Shown here piece by piece: positions 17,890 through 26,901 of a stretch of DNA of 64,000 nucleotides. Positions within the stretch are counted from its first letter, which is position 1; every line of letters starts with the position of its first letter. The notes under the pieces were generated by a model that saw only the letters and a program-made list of their open reading frames with translations, was not told where the DNA came from and did not search any database. A program made the translations under genes and the position numbers. This DNA comes from Alistipes sp. (GTDB lineage Bacteria; Bacteroidota; Bacteroidia; Bacteroidales; Rikenellaceae). Location: the NCBI GenBank assembly GCA_017938765.1, contig JAGBAX010000007.1:62001-126000 (forward strand). The letters run 5' to 3'.

Positions 17890-18029
17890 GGCTATTAGCT
17901 ATTGGACGTTGGCCGTTGGCTATATAGCGGAATTTGTTATTGAATTAATTAGTTAGTTTCAAAAGTGGCTATTAGCTATTGGCTATTGGCTATATAGCGG
18001 AATTTGTTATTAATTATTTAGTTAATAGT
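17890..18029. repeat. Direct duplication of ~65 bases containing heptamer repeats
   Basis: Two copies, about 17890-17957 and 17967-18029, share GGCTATTAGCTATTGG, then TTGGCTATATAGCGGAATTT and GTTATT with an AATTA-rich end. It lies between the OPT transporter and the four-helix-bundle gene. TATATAGCGG is not seen elsewhere in the window. Another heptamer array is at 18052-18083. Confidence 0.7.
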
Positions 18030-18067
18030 TTTTATTCTCTAAAATCTCTTAAGCTAATGGCCAATGG

Positions 18068-18430
18068 CTAACGGTCAATGGCTTTAACTGTATGTATCAG
18101 ATGGTTTATCATCTTCTGTATTGCGTGCAGTGTTGATGTTAGTTCGTCAAATGTAGATATATTCAAATACGACATCTTAGTTGCAATAATCAACTGGGTT
18201 TCAACCTCAAAGGCAGAACCTTGCGCAATTTCCAAGAATCTACAAAAGTCTAATTCCGAGCTGCGGGATGCACCTTCAGCGATATTGGAGGCTATAGATA
18301 CTGTTGCACGGCGCAACTGATGCGACAGACCAAATGACTCGGAAACGGGGAACTCCGCTGTCAATTTGTATACCGTAGCAGAGAACTCCACTGCAAGTTT
18401 CCATACATCGTATTTCCTAAAATCACGCAT
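18068..18430 (-). CDS. Four-helix-bundle protein (S23 / IVP family)
   Basis: A 120-residue protein of the family first seen in open frames inside 23S rRNA intervening sequences. Recognisable features are the N-terminal FRKYDVWKLAVEF, SFGLSHQLRRATVSIASNIAEG in the middle (shortened here to its core RRATVSIASNIAEG), and a helical C-terminus. There is no rRNA around it; it is an orphan gene between repeat arrays, which is common for this family in Bacteroidetes. The stop overlaps a GGCYAAY heptamer array. A TATATTTG box on the minus strand (18451-18458) could be its promoter. Function unknown; homologues form pentameric helical assemblies. Confidence 0.85.
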   Translation of the reverse strand: MRDFRKYDVWKLAVEFSATVYKLTAEFPVSESFGLSHQLRRATVSIASNIAEGASRSSELDFCRFLEIAQGSAFEVETQLIIATKMSYLNISTFDELTSTLHAIQKMINHLIHTVKAIDR

Positions 18431-18488
18431 CGTTACATTCTAAAACTCCACAAATATAAAAAAATCTACGTAGTAGATACCTTTATAC

Positions 18489-18523
18489 AGCCAATGGCTA
18501 ATGGCTAACGGCTAACGGCTAAT
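18489..18523. repeat. GGCYAAY heptamer array
   Basis: Consecutive units GCCAAT, GGCTAAT, GGCTAAC, GGCTAAC, GGCTAAT. It lies between the GH13 stop and the four-helix-bundle gene promoter. Related arrays are at 1435-1460, 11671-11704, 17888-17922, 18052-18083, 27446-27480, 29260-29290, 53573-53605 and 53748-53784. Confidence 0.75.
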
Positions 18524-20197
18524 CTTATATATTGCTACGCTGATAGGTTTCATAGTAAAGGTGTGAACACCTTTGCTTGTCTTGCACTTTGCAAGGGAGG
18601 CGTTGTTGCCAAATACCCACTCTGCTCGTTTGCCCATCGCTGGAATAGTGCCGCTAACGGTGCGGTCAGCAGGGTTGAAGACAACAACATACTGCTCAGC
18701 GCCAAGTGTGCGGGCGTAAATCATAGGGTATGGGTTGTCCATATCGCCAACATACTTCCACTCGCCCTCTACACCAAGTGCTGGGGTGGCCTTACGCAGG
18801 GCAAGAAGGCCTTTGACATAGTTCAGCACAGAATTAGGGTCAGAAAGTTGCTCGGCAACATTTGGGAATTGTAGCGCATTATCCACTGGTAGGTACAACT
18901 TTGCAGGGTCGGCAGTAGAGAAGCCCGCATTTTTCTCTGTGCTCCACTGCATAGGTGTGCGGCAGACAGAGCGGTTGCGCGATGAGACGCTACCCTCCTT
19001 GGCTGGCGCGTACTCAAGGTTGCGCATACCTATCTCCTCGCCATAGTAGACAATAGGAGGTGTTGGCAGGGTAAGAAAGAGGGTTATTGCGACCTTCTGC
19101 TCCTCGGCTGAGGTGCGATTCATACGAGTAAGTCGCCAGATGTCGTGGCTATTTGTCGGCATTGAGGCGTAGCCACCTATGCGGCGATAGGTGTTGTAAA
19201 TCTCTGTGTACTGCTCCATAGCTGCTCGCACCTGACCCTCGCCCTTGCGGTTGAAGTAGCAGATGGTCGGCACCATCTTATCTGTCGTCTCGCAGACAAG
19301 TGGGCGGTAGACCTTACCTCCTATGCCGTTGTGTATCAGCAGGTCAATATTGAAGCCTGCCGAGAGCGACTGCTCTGGATTTGACCACTCCGAGAGCATA
19401 ATATTCTCTGGATAGGCTGCATTGTACCACTCAAAAATCTCGTTCCACAGTCGGCGGACACCGTCGCGGTTTTTATTGTCGCTCTTGACAAGCGACTGCG
19501 CCATATCTACCCTAAAGCCATCAGCTCCCATATCGCACCAGAAGGCGATAATTTTTTTCAGCTCCTCGCGCACAGCTGTAGGGCCTGGAGCATCGTAGCC
19601 CTGCTCCCAGTGGTGGTTTGGCTTGGGGTTGTAGTAGCCGTAGTTCAGGGCAGGCTGAATCTCAAAGAAGTTGCGGATGTAGTATCCATCGCGCGGATAG
19701 TTGTTATTCACAAACTTAGGTCCCGGCTTCTTATAGTTTTTGCCAACGGTCCAGATATAGTAGTCCGAGTAGGCATTCTTCTCCGCCTTGCAAGACTCCT
19801 TAAACCAAGGGTGCTTGTTTGATGTATGGCCCGCAACAAGGTCAAGTAGCACCTTAATACCCTTGCTATGCGCTGTATCTATAAGGGTTTTTAGGTCGTC
19901 ATTTGTACCGAAGCGGGGATCTACTTTGTAGAAGTCAATAATGTCGTAACCGCCATCCTGCCATGCACTTGCAAAGCAAGGTGACATCCATATAGAGTTA
20001 AATCCGCACTCTCGGATATAGTCAAGGCGCGATGTTATACCCTTCAAATCGCCAATACCATCTCCGTCCGAGTCCATATATGTTGAGGGGTAGATGTGGT
20101 AGATTACCGCATCTTTAAGCCATGTTGGGTGATGCTTTGCTGTGGCTGTAGTAGATAGCCCAAGCAGTAGTGTTAGTGCGATTAGTACTCTTCTCAT
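18512..20197 (-). CDS. Secreted GH13 alpha-amylase-family glycosidase
   Basis: Alpha-glucan or alpha-glucoside hydrolase of family GH13. A signal peptide (MRRVLIALTLLLGLSTTATA) is followed by the (beta/alpha)8 domain. Region markers are DSDGDGIGDLKGI (calcium-loop type), DLVAGHTSNKHPWF, GADGFRVDMAQ (nucleophile Asp), MLSEWSNPE (acid/base Glu) and PTNSHDIWR (third acid). The short C-terminal beta domain ends VAIYKISR. DGDGIGD and QDGGYDIIDF favour the oligo-1,6-glucosidase/amylase branch; the exact linkage cannot be read. The ATG at 20195-20197 overlaps the murF stop as ATGA, so I prefer it over the upstream GTG at 20203. Confidence 0.92.
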   Translation of the reverse strand: MRRVLIALTLLLGLSTTATAKHHPTWLKDAVIYHIYPSTYMDSDGDGIGDLKGITSRLDYIRECGFNSIWMSPCFASAWQDGGYDIIDFYKVDPRFGTNDDLKTLIDTAHSKGIKVLLDLVAGHTSNKHPWFKESCKAEKNAYSDYYIWTVGKNYKKPGPKFVNNNYPRDGYYIRNFFEIQPALNYGYYNPKPNHHWEQGYDAPGPTAVREELKKIIAFWCDMGADGFRVDMAQSLVKSDNKNRDGVRRLWNEIFEWYNAAYPENIMLSEWSNPEQSLSAGFNIDLLIHNGIGGKVYRPLVCETTDKMVPTICYFNRKGEGQVRAAMEQYTEIYNTYRRIGGYASMPTNSHDIWRLTRMNRTSAEEQKVAITLFLTLPTPPIVYYGEEIGMRNLEYAPAKEGSVSSRNRSVCRTPMQWSTEKNAGFSTADPAKLYLPVDNALQFPNVAEQLSDPNSVLNYVKGLLALRKATPALGVEGEWKYVGDMDNPYPMIYARTLGAEQYVVVFNPADRTVSGTIPAMGKRAEWVFGNNASLAKCKTSKGVHTFTMKPISVAIYKISR

Positions 20198-21441
20198 AGA
20201 CACTCAATAAGTTTTTCAAGGGCAATACCTCGTGAGCCCTTGAGTAGTATTGTTCTGTTTGATAGTTTGTTCTGTTTGATATATTCTGCAGCCTCGGCGG
20301 TACTATTAAAGCATAGTGCGTCAATAGCCAGACGATGTGCCGCCCTGCGGAAGTTTTCGCCCACAAGAATTATCTCCACGCGCCCGATGCTTGCTGCAAG
20401 CTCAAGAATGCGGCAGTGCTCCGCTTCACTCCACTGACCAAGCTCAAGCATATCGCCAAGAATTAGCAACTTTGCACCCTCCTTAGAGGCGATATTTTCG
20501 ATTGCCACCTCCATGCTTGAAGGGTTGGCGTTGTAGCAATCTATAATTAGGAGGTTGCCTCGCTCTGTTGTCTGCTCCTGCGAGCGGTTGTTCTCTGGGA
20601 TGTAGCTCTCAATAGCCGAAGCAATGCGCTCTGGGGCGACGTGAAAGTAGCGACCTACTGCCACTGCAGCGGCAATATTACGACTGTTGTATTCGCCCGA
20701 TAGATTGCTCTTATACCCCTCTGAAAGCGTGTAAGAGTATGGCTCTACGGCCATATCTATCCTTACGGAGGCCATCAGTGTAAGCACCTCATCCTGCTGA
20801 GCAACGAAGGCTATTCCGCCGTTGGCATTAAGGTAGTCATACAACTCTCCCTTGCCCTTGATAATACCTTCATGTCCACCAAAGCCCTCAAGGTGGGCGT
20901 TGCCGATATTGGTTATTATGCCGTAGTTAGGCTGGCAAATTGAGCAGAGTGTAGCAATCTCGCCCTGCGCACTTGCCCCCATCTCCACAACACCAAACTC
21001 AACAGAACTATCCATAGCAAGCAGCGTTAGTGGTACTCCGATATGATTGTTGAGGTTTCCGTGAGTAGCGTAGACCCTATATCGCTCGGCAAGAACGCGA
21101 CTTACAAGCTCCTTAGTCGTGGTCTTGCCATTGCTACCTACAATGCCTAATATAGGAATCTGCAACCTCTGGCGATGTTCGGTTGCAAGGGCTTGCAGAG
21201 CAAGCAGAGAGTCATCAACAACGACTATTCGCTCCAAAATCTCGGCAGGGAGGTCTGACTGTTGCTCTTCATCTACAATAGCATATGCTGCACCCGCCTC
21301 AAGGGCCTTTACAGCATAGAGGTTGCCGTTAAAATTTGCACCGCGCAGAGCGACAAACAGATTGCCAGTAGCGACCCTGCGCGAGTCGGTTGTAACGCCA
21401 TTGCACTGCTCAAAAATAGAGTATAGAGTATTGATATCCAT
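20194..21441 (-). CDS. murF: UDP-N-acetylmuramoyl-tripeptide--D-alanyl-D-alanine ligase
   Basis: Adds D-Ala-D-Ala to the UDP-MurNAc-tripeptide, the last cytoplasmic step of peptidoglycan precursor synthesis. N-terminal CNGVTTDSRRVATGNLFVALRG; ATP loop GSNGKTTTKELV; EMGASAQGEIATL; and NIGNAHLEGFG are all standard Mur ligase motifs. DCYNANPSSM and ILGDMLELG mark the C-terminal domain. Length (415 residues) is slightly short. It overlaps manC by one base (TAATG) and the GH13 gene by four, so the three are one transcription unit. Confidence 0.97.
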   Translation of the reverse strand: MDINTLYSIFEQCNGVTTDSRRVATGNLFVALRGANFNGNLYAVKALEAGAAYAIVDEEQQSDLPAEILERIVVVDDSLLALQALATEHRQRLQIPILGIVGSNGKTTTKELVSRVLAERYRVYATHGNLNNHIGVPLTLLAMDSSVEFGVVEMGASAQGEIATLCSICQPNYGIITNIGNAHLEGFGGHEGIIKGKGELYDYLNANGGIAFVAQQDEVLTLMASVRIDMAVEPYSYTLSEGYKSNLSGEYNSRNIAAAVAVGRYFHVAPERIASAIESYIPENNRSQEQTTERGNLLIIDCYNANPSSMEVAIENIASKEGAKLLILGDMLELGQWSEAEHCRILELAASIGRVEIILVGENFRRAAHRLAIDALCFNSTAEAAEYIKQNKLSNRTILLKGSRGIALEKLIECL

Positions 21442-22520
21442 TAGCAGAACGTCTCCCCTTGGTTAAATTTCACTTCGTCAATGTATTTCTTGATATTTTG
21501 CTCCTCCGAGCGAGGGCAGATAAGAAGCACATCGGGCGTATCAACGACAATATAGTCGCGCAGACCAGCAATAACAGCCACCTTATCTTTGGATAGCGAG
21601 ATGATGCTATTGCGCGTGTCGTAAGTATAGCAACCCTCCGCAGGCTTTACGTTGGCATACTTATCCTTGCGAGAGTGCTGATAGAGTGAGCCCCATGTGC
21701 CGATATCACTCCAGCCGAAGTCGCCACTGCGAACAAAGACATTCTCTGCGCTCTCCATAACTCCGTAGTCGATAGATATAGCCCTGCACTGTGCAAAGAC
21801 ATCGGCAATAGCCTTCTGCTCCGTCGGTTTGCCATAGTGCTCCGAGATAGAGTTAAAGAGGGCGTACATATCAGGTAGATGACTCTCTATGGCTGCGAGG
21901 ATAGTTGCTGTCTTCCAGATAAATATGCCCGAATTCCACAGAAACTCTCCACTGCGGATAAATGCCTGCGCAACCTCAAGGTTTGGCTTCTCGGTAAAGC
22001 ACTTTACGGGCGAGATTTTTTCACTATTGCTGCGCTGGATATATCCATAACCAGTCTCTGGGCGGGTAGGGTTGATGCCGATAGTCATCAGAGCGTCATT
22101 AGTCTCAAGAAACTCTAAGCAACTGTCAATAGTCTCAGTAAAGACCTGCTCATTAGCCACATAGTGGTCTGAAGGGGTAACAATCATCAGAGAATCAGAG
22201 TCTTTGCTCTTCAGATAGTTTGCCGCATAGCAGATACATGGGGCTGTATTACGACCCATAGGCTCTGAGAGTATCTGCTCTGGAGCAAGCTCTGGAATAT
22301 GCTGCAATACAAGCTCTTTGTAGCTCTGGTTTGTGACAACGATAAAATTCTCAGCAGGTATAGTCCTGTTGAATCGTTCAAAGGTCATACGGATAAAAGA
22401 CTTGCCAGTGCCGAGGATATCCAAAAACTGCTTTGGCATACTCTTTCGGCTCTTTGGCCAGAAGCGAGTACCCACTCCTCCAGCCATTATAACGCAATAA
22501 ATCGCTCTTTTTTGACTCAT
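21441..22520 (-). CDS. manC: Mannose-1-phosphate guanylyltransferase
   Basis: Makes GDP-mannose from mannose 1-phosphate and GTP, for surface glycans and GDP-fucose. The N-terminal nucleotide signature is MAGGVGTRFWPKSRKSMPKQF. Further motifs are EPMGRNTAPCI, VTPSDHYV, GYGYIQR, FTEKP and WNSGIFIWK. The 359 residues cover only the nucleotidyltransferase plus the short beta-helix end, so there is no fused isomerase. It is the first gene of manC-murF-GH13. A minus-strand TATCTTTG box at 22549-22556 is its likely promoter. Confidence 0.95.
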   Translation of the reverse strand: MSQKRAIYCVIMAGGVGTRFWPKSRKSMPKQFLDILGTGKSFIRMTFERFNRTIPAENFIVVTNQSYKELVLQHIPELAPEQILSEPMGRNTAPCICYAANYLKSKDSDSLMIVTPSDHYVANEQVFTETIDSCLEFLETNDALMTIGINPTRPETGYGYIQRSNSEKISPVKCFTEKPNLEVAQAFIRSGEFLWNSGIFIWKTATILAAIESHLPDMYALFNSISEHYGKPTEQKAIADVFAQCRAISIDYGVMESAENVFVRSGDFGWSDIGTWGSLYQHSRKDKYANVKPAEGCYTYDTRNSIISLSKDKVAVIAGLRDYIVVDTPDVLLICPRSEEQNIKKYIDEVKFNQGETFC

Positions 22521-22548
22521 ATATACCTCTATTTTTATGTTGTATGTG

Positions 22549-22575
22549 CAAAGATAAAAATATTTTGTAACTTTG
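22549..22575. promoter_or_regulatory. Divergent promoters for manC (minus) and pssA (plus)
   Basis: CAAAGATA at 22549-22556 is TATCTTTG on the minus strand, 29 bases from the manC start. TAACTTTG at 22568-22575 on the plus strand is 22 bases before the pssA ATG. The two boxes are only 11 bases apart, back to back. Confidence 0.65.
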
Positions 22576-22596
22576 TCGGGTTAAAAGCAGTGAAAA

Positions 22597-23307
22597 ATGA
22601 AAATAAAGTTGTTTACAGTTCCAAATATGATAACCTTGGGCAATCTGCTCTGTGGTTGTGGTGCTATTGTCTCGTCACTGGTCTATGGGGATTTTACCCT
22701 TGCGCTGATTTTTGTCGTGGCAAGTGCTGTGTGTGATTTCTTTGACGGCTTTACTGCCCGTCTGCTCCGCCAGTACTCTGATATAGGCGTACAGCTTGAC
22801 TCACTTGCCGATATGGTATCATTTGGCGTAGCACCTTCGGCAATAGTGTATGCCTTTGCAGCTCAGGCTACTACTCACTTTGCTCTGCCAGCGGTTGTGG
22901 CTGAGTGTTTGGTATATGTGCCATTTATTATGGCGGCATTCTCGGCTCTGCGCCTTGCGAAGTTTAATATTGACGAGACTCAGCACGAGACCTTTGAGGG
23001 TCTGCCAACACCTGCAAATGCCCTCTTCTGCGCATCGCTTGTCTTTGCTGTTGTAAGCAGTGGCAAGAGTATTGATGTTGAGTGGTTGGCGCTTGTGTCT
23101 GTTGTTATGGCACTGCTGCTTGTCAGCCCAATACGTATGTTCTCATTTAAGCTCAAGAGCCTTGCGTGGAGCAAGAATAAGAGCCAGTATATCTTCTTGG
23201 CGCTCGCCATTGTTGCACTTTTGACCCTCGGAGTATACTCTGTGCCAACAATTATCGTTCTATATATTGTCATCTCAACAGTTGGTTGGTTGTTTTGTAA
23301 GAAGTAA
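22597..23307 (+). CDS. pssA: CDP-diacylglycerol--serine O-phosphatidyltransferase
   Basis: Integral inner-membrane enzyme making phosphatidylserine, precursor of phosphatidylethanolamine. The CDP-alcohol phosphotransferase motif is complete: CDFFDGFTARLL, then G, D and D spaced as in QLDSLADMVSFG. About seven hydrophobic segments are visible and the start VPNMITLGNLLCG is typical. Length (236 residues) fits. The TAA is directly followed by the ATG of the porin gene, suggesting co-transcription. No psd gene is next to it. Confidence 0.95.
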   Translation: MKIKLFTVPNMITLGNLLCGCGAIVSSLVYGDFTLALIFVVASAVCDFFDGFTARLLRQYSDIGVQLDSLADMVSFGVAPSAIVYAFAAQATTHFALPAVVAECLVYVPFIMAAFSALRLAKFNIDETQHETFEGLPTPANALFCASLVFAVVSSGKSIDVEWLALVSVVMALLLVSPIRMFSFKLKSLAWSKNKSQYIFLALAIVALLTLGVYSVPTIIVLYIVISTVGWLFCKK

Positions 23308-25476
23308 ATGCAGTTAAAACGCTATATATCAATACTTTTGACACTACTGCTTCTGCTTTGCGGCGGTACAGCCTCGGCGCAGCTTGATGCCAGCGCGCTT
23401 ATGCGTGGTCAGCGAAATGCGGCTCGTGGTGGTAACTCGCTGACTGGTATGCAGAATGGCTATGGAACGAACCCATACGACACGGGCGTTGAGGGGGAGA
23501 ATGGCGAGGGGCAGCAGGGTGAGCAACCCGACTCTACAAAGAAGGAGAAAAAGCCTCGCAAGCCTCTGGAGTCCTACTTCTTTAACGACTCTATCCGCGC
23601 GTTGAGAAATTTCCAGTGGACTGTCGTCCGCAATACAAATAAGGTCAATGTCGCCCCTATAGACACTACCCTCGCTCTCTGGCGTTTGGACTACCCACAT
23701 CAGCATAAGCGTCTGGGAAACAACTCTGTGGGTGGTCTTGGTCAGGCTTCGCAGGAGGTAAACTACTTTGAGCGAAATACTTCGCGCGATTTTGCTTTTG
23801 CTCGCCCATACGAGGCATACGCATATAGCCTTGACAATGTGCCATTCTACAATATGAAGCATCCATATATCTGGATGACATACCTTGAGTCTGGTCAGAA
23901 GCGTTATCGTGAGGAGCACTTTGAGATTACCGCCTCGCAGAATATAAACCCTTCAACATCATTCTCTGTAAACTACAAGGCTCGCGGAGCAAAGGGTAAG
24001 TACGACCGTTCAAGGGTTAAGAATCAGAATGTCGCGGCAACATTTGCCCACACAGGTAAACGATACTCTGTTCACGCCGCCTTTATGCACAACCATATTG
24101 ACCAGCAGGAGAGTGGTGGTGTAGTCGGAGAGTGGGCAATTACAGATACTGTCTTTGAGATGCCGTCGGGTGTGCCTATGCGCCTTGCGGCAGCCGAGGC
24201 AAATAACCTCTACCGCAATACATCGTTCTTTGTCAAGCAGTCGTTTGGTATTCCGCTGCAGCGAATGACCGAGCGCGACTTCTCTATGGCTGACCTCTCG
24301 GCAGTCTATATAGGACACCTCTTTGAGTATAACTCGTGGAGTAAGGTCTATACGGACAAATACGCAACATATACCGACGAGAGGTACGAGCGAAACGACA
24401 ATGGAACATTCAAATCGCACACAGATACCTACTACAAGGATTGGTTCCTCAATCCAGAGAATACGCGCGACTCGCTTGCTGAGCGAATTATCACAAACAG
24501 ACTCTTTGTGCAGGTGCAGCCTTGGAATAGAAATGGCGTAGTGGGAACGATTGACGGTGGTGTAGGTCTTGACCTGCATACCTACTCACAGTTTGCGCTA
24601 ACAGACTATCTCTCTGGTAAATACGAGCGAGTGAAGAAGACCGCTTGGTTTGCCTATGCGGGTATAGATGGAAAAATCCGTAAGTATGTAGACTGGGGTG
24701 CTTCGTTTAAGCTCTATCCGTCGGGATATCGCGGCGGAGACTTTGACCTTCGCGCCCACGCAGCCTTTACAGCCTTTATCAAGGGTAAGCCATTTACTCT
24801 GTCGGGCGAGTTCTCCCAAAGCTCATCTTCGGCTGGATATTGGATGGACCACTGGCTCTCTAACCACTATATGTGGCAGAACGACTTTGGCAAGGAGAAT
24901 GAGACGCGGTTTAATGTCGCCTTTACCGTTCCTGATCACGGTATAGAGCTTGGATTCTGGCAGAGCGTAGTGACGGATAAGATATACTATGGCGCCGATT
25001 GCAAACCAGCGCAACATAGTGGCGCAGTGAGCCTTACGAGCATTTACGCGCAGAAGAATTTTACTATTAAGGGTCTGCATCTTGACCACCGCGTGCTTGT
25101 GCAACTGACATCTAACCGCGAGGTTGTGCCAGTGCCGCTTGTCTCGGCGTTTTTGTCCTACTACTACGAGTTTTGGGTAAAGCGCGATGTGTTGCGTGTG
25201 CAGATAGGTCTTGATGGTAGGTTTAATACATCCTACTATGCGCAGGGATACAACCCAGCGCTGTCGGTCTTCTACAACCAAAATGAGGTTGAGGTGGGAA
25301 ACTACCCATATGTGGATGCCTTTGTGTCGGCAAAGTGGAAGCGAATGCGTATACTGTTCAAGTACCAGCACCTAAATAAGGGTCTATTTGGTAATGGCGA
25401 GGCGTTCCAAGTTGCTCGCTACCCACTCAATCCGGGAATGTTTAAGCTCGGTATTTCGTGGGCATTCTATGACTAA
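23308..25476 (+). CDS. Putative outer-membrane porin
   Basis: Predicted beta-barrel of the Bacteroidetes putative-porin group. Signal peptide ending ASAQ (about residue 25), then a low-complexity Gly/Asn/Glu linker (residues ~30-85). Alternating aromatic/polar strands run from ~170 to the C-terminus, ending KLGISWAFYD. I assign the family from this layout and the YPHQHKRLGNNSVGGLGQ region; no catalytic motif is present. It starts at the base after the pssA stop and overlaps the transglycosylase start by 8 bases, so all three probably share one mRNA. Confidence 0.75.
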   Translation: MQLKRYISILLTLLLLLCGGTASAQLDASALMRGQRNAARGGNSLTGMQNGYGTNPYDTGVEGENGEGQQGEQPDSTKKEKKPRKPLESYFFNDSIRALRNFQWTVVRNTNKVNVAPIDTTLALWRLDYPHQHKRLGNNSVGGLGQASQEVNYFERNTSRDFAFARPYEAYAYSLDNVPFYNMKHPYIWMTYLESGQKRYREEHFEITASQNINPSTSFSVNYKARGAKGKYDRSRVKNQNVAATFAHTGKRYSVHAAFMHNHIDQQESGGVVGEWAITDTVFEMPSGVPMRLAAAEANNLYRNTSFFVKQSFGIPLQRMTERDFSMADLSAVYIGHLFEYNSWSKVYTDKYATYTDERYERNDNGTFKSHTDTYYKDWFLNPENTRDSLAERIITNRLFVQVQPWNRNGVVGTIDGGVGLDLHTYSQFALTDYLSGKYERVKKTAWFAYAGIDGKIRKYVDWGASFKLYPSGYRGGDFDLRAHAAFTAFIKGKPFTLSGEFSQSSSSAGYWMDHWLSNHYMWQNDFGKENETRFNVAFTVPDHGIELGFWQSVVTDKIYYGADCKPAQHSGAVSLTSIYAQKNFTIKGLHLDHRVLVQLTSNREVVPVPLVSAFLSYYYEFWVKRDVLRVQIGLDGRFNTSYYAQGYNPALSVFYNQNEVEVGNYPYVDAFVSAKWKRMRILFKYQHLNKGLFGNGEAFQVARYPLNPGMFKLGISWAFYD

Positions 25477-26161
25477 AATGAAGAGATATCTCCATATTGT
25501 ATATATTACTGTCGCAGTGCTGACGATGATTTTTATGCCACTCTTCTCGCGTGGCAAGGTGTTCAATGTCGTGGATATGGAGCCAGAGGCACTGCTTGTT
25601 GAGGGGGAGTATATCATCTCGCCCTATGATAATATCTTTCGCCGTGTCTGCCGCCGACATAATATTGACTGGGTGCTGATGAGCGCTATAGCGCACAATG
25701 AGTCGCGCTTTAGGGCGGATGCTACCTCTCCACGTGGTGCGGTAGGTATTATGCAGGTTATGCCTCATATCGCGCGTAACTGGGATGTTACGGCCGAGGA
25801 GCTCCTTGACCCTGCGATAAATATTGATGTGGCTTGTCGCCTATATAAGTCTATGCAGCGACAACTGCGAATGCCTAAGAGTGTTGAACAGCTGGATAGA
25901 ATAGCCTTTGTTGTGGCGAGCTATAATTGTGGCGCTTCCAGAGTTATAGATGCGCGAAACCTTGCCGAGTACTACGACGAGCCGAAGTTTGAGTGGGATG
26001 TGGTGAGTGAGTATATGTTGCTGCTTACAGACGAGGAGTTTTTCAACCACGAGGCAGTTACAGCGGGTCAGTTTAAGGAGCCGCATATCACTATTGCCTA
26101 TACAAATAAGGTCATAAAGACCTATGAGCGATTCTTATCTCTACCAAATGTACGGGATTAG
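25469..26161 (+). CDS. Membrane-anchored lytic transglycosylase
   Basis: Peptidoglycan-cleaving enzyme with a soluble lytic transglycosylase (SLT) domain. An N-terminal hydrophobic segment (residues ~7-25) targets the envelope. Catalytic Glu lies in AIAHNESRF, followed by SPRGAVGIMQVMP, DPAINIDVACRLYKSM and VASYNCGASRV. This is the MltF/SLT pattern. I place the start at 25469 (MTKMKR), inside the end of the porin gene; an ATG at 25478 is equally possible. The 3' end overlaps the convergent methyltransferase gene by 21 bases. Confidence 0.9.
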   Translation: MTKMKRYLHIVYITVAVLTMIFMPLFSRGKVFNVVDMEPEALLVEGEYIISPYDNIFRRVCRRHNIDWVLMSAIAHNESRFRADATSPRGAVGIMQVMPHIARNWDVTAEELLDPAINIDVACRLYKSMQRQLRMPKSVEQLDRIAFVVASYNCGASRVIDARNLAEYYDEPKFEWDVVSEYMLLLTDEEFFNHEAVTAGQFKEPHITIAYTNKVIKTYERFLSLPNVRD

Positions 26162-26818
26162 TCTGTAGCGCACCCGCTGACAGTACTCCGTGTAGCCGTT
26201 AAGCTCGCTGATTAATAGCCTCTCCTCATCCTTGATTCTGAGGATAATAATTGGGATGTAGAGCGTAAAGAGCGCAAAAGAGTACCAAGAGCCTAAAATA
26301 AGTGGCATACTCAGAAAGAGTGTAAGGGTTACACTGTACATCGGATGGCGGATAATGCTGTAGAGTCCACTGCTTACAACCGTTTGATTTTCAGATACCT
26401 CTATTGTTCGCGATAACCACATATTCTCGCGCATAACCTCGCCATAGAGGGCGTAGGATAGAAGAAACACCACCGATGCTACTACCACTACCCACATCGG
26501 CATACTGCTCCACGAGTGCCTAAAATCAAGCGCAGCGACTATAAACCCACCGATAAAAATCAGCGCCGAGAGTTTTACGGCAAGGCTCTGCTTTGAGCGA
26601 GACTCCTTGCTCTTTAGTCGCTTTTCAAGCAACTCTGGCGCGAAAATAAGCAGTGCTACGCCCAAGATAAACATCGGGATAAAGAGTAGCAACATTAATC
26701 TCCACGCGCCAATGAAGCACCAACTTCCCGCTGGCAGAAATAGCAGGGCAGACATTACTGCAACGCCTGCTAAATACTTTGTCACTGCACTTATGGCTAA
26801 CGATAGTCGGTTGTTCAT
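26141..26818 (-). CDS. Isoprenylcysteine carboxyl methyltransferase-family membrane protein
   Basis: Polytopic membrane protein with five to six hydrophobic segments and the C-terminal ICMT/PEMT signature: SSGLYSIIRHPMYSV, then RIKDEERLLISEL and YTEYCQRVRYRLIPYIW. Families with this end methylate lipid or prenyl substrates; the actual substrate cannot be told. I choose the ATG at 26818 (MNNRLSLAI). The longer frame from 26860 runs through what looks like its own promoter (TATCTTTA on the minus strand, 26838-26845). Convergent with the transglycosylase. Confidence 0.8.
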   Translation of the reverse strand: MNNRLSLAISAVTKYLAGVAVMSALLFLPAGSWCFIGAWRLMLLLFIPMFILGVALLIFAPELLEKRLKSKESRSKQSLAVKLSALIFIGGFIVAALDFRHSWSSMPMWVVVVASVVFLLSYALYGEVMRENMWLSRTIEVSENQTVVSSGLYSIIRHPMYSVTLTLFLSMPLILGSWYSFALFTLYIPIIILRIKDEERLLISELNGYTEYCQRVRYRLIPYIW

Positions 26819-26868
26819 CTTGCACTCTATTTTGTCATAAAGATAAGAAAAAAATTGCAAAATTTTTG

Positions 26869-26876
26869 TAATTTTG
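26869..26876 (+). promoter_or_regulatory. Promoter -7 box of the nitroreductase gene
   Basis: TAATTTTG at 26869-26876, 26 bases before the ATG, back to back with the minus-strand box at 26838-26845. Confidence 0.55.
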
Positions 26877-26901
26877 TAGTCAAAGCGTAAAAAGTTAAGT
26901 T

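Noticed and set aside
18068..18430. 23S rRNA intervening sequence
   Set aside because: The S23-like protein is present, but no rRNA sequence surrounds it.
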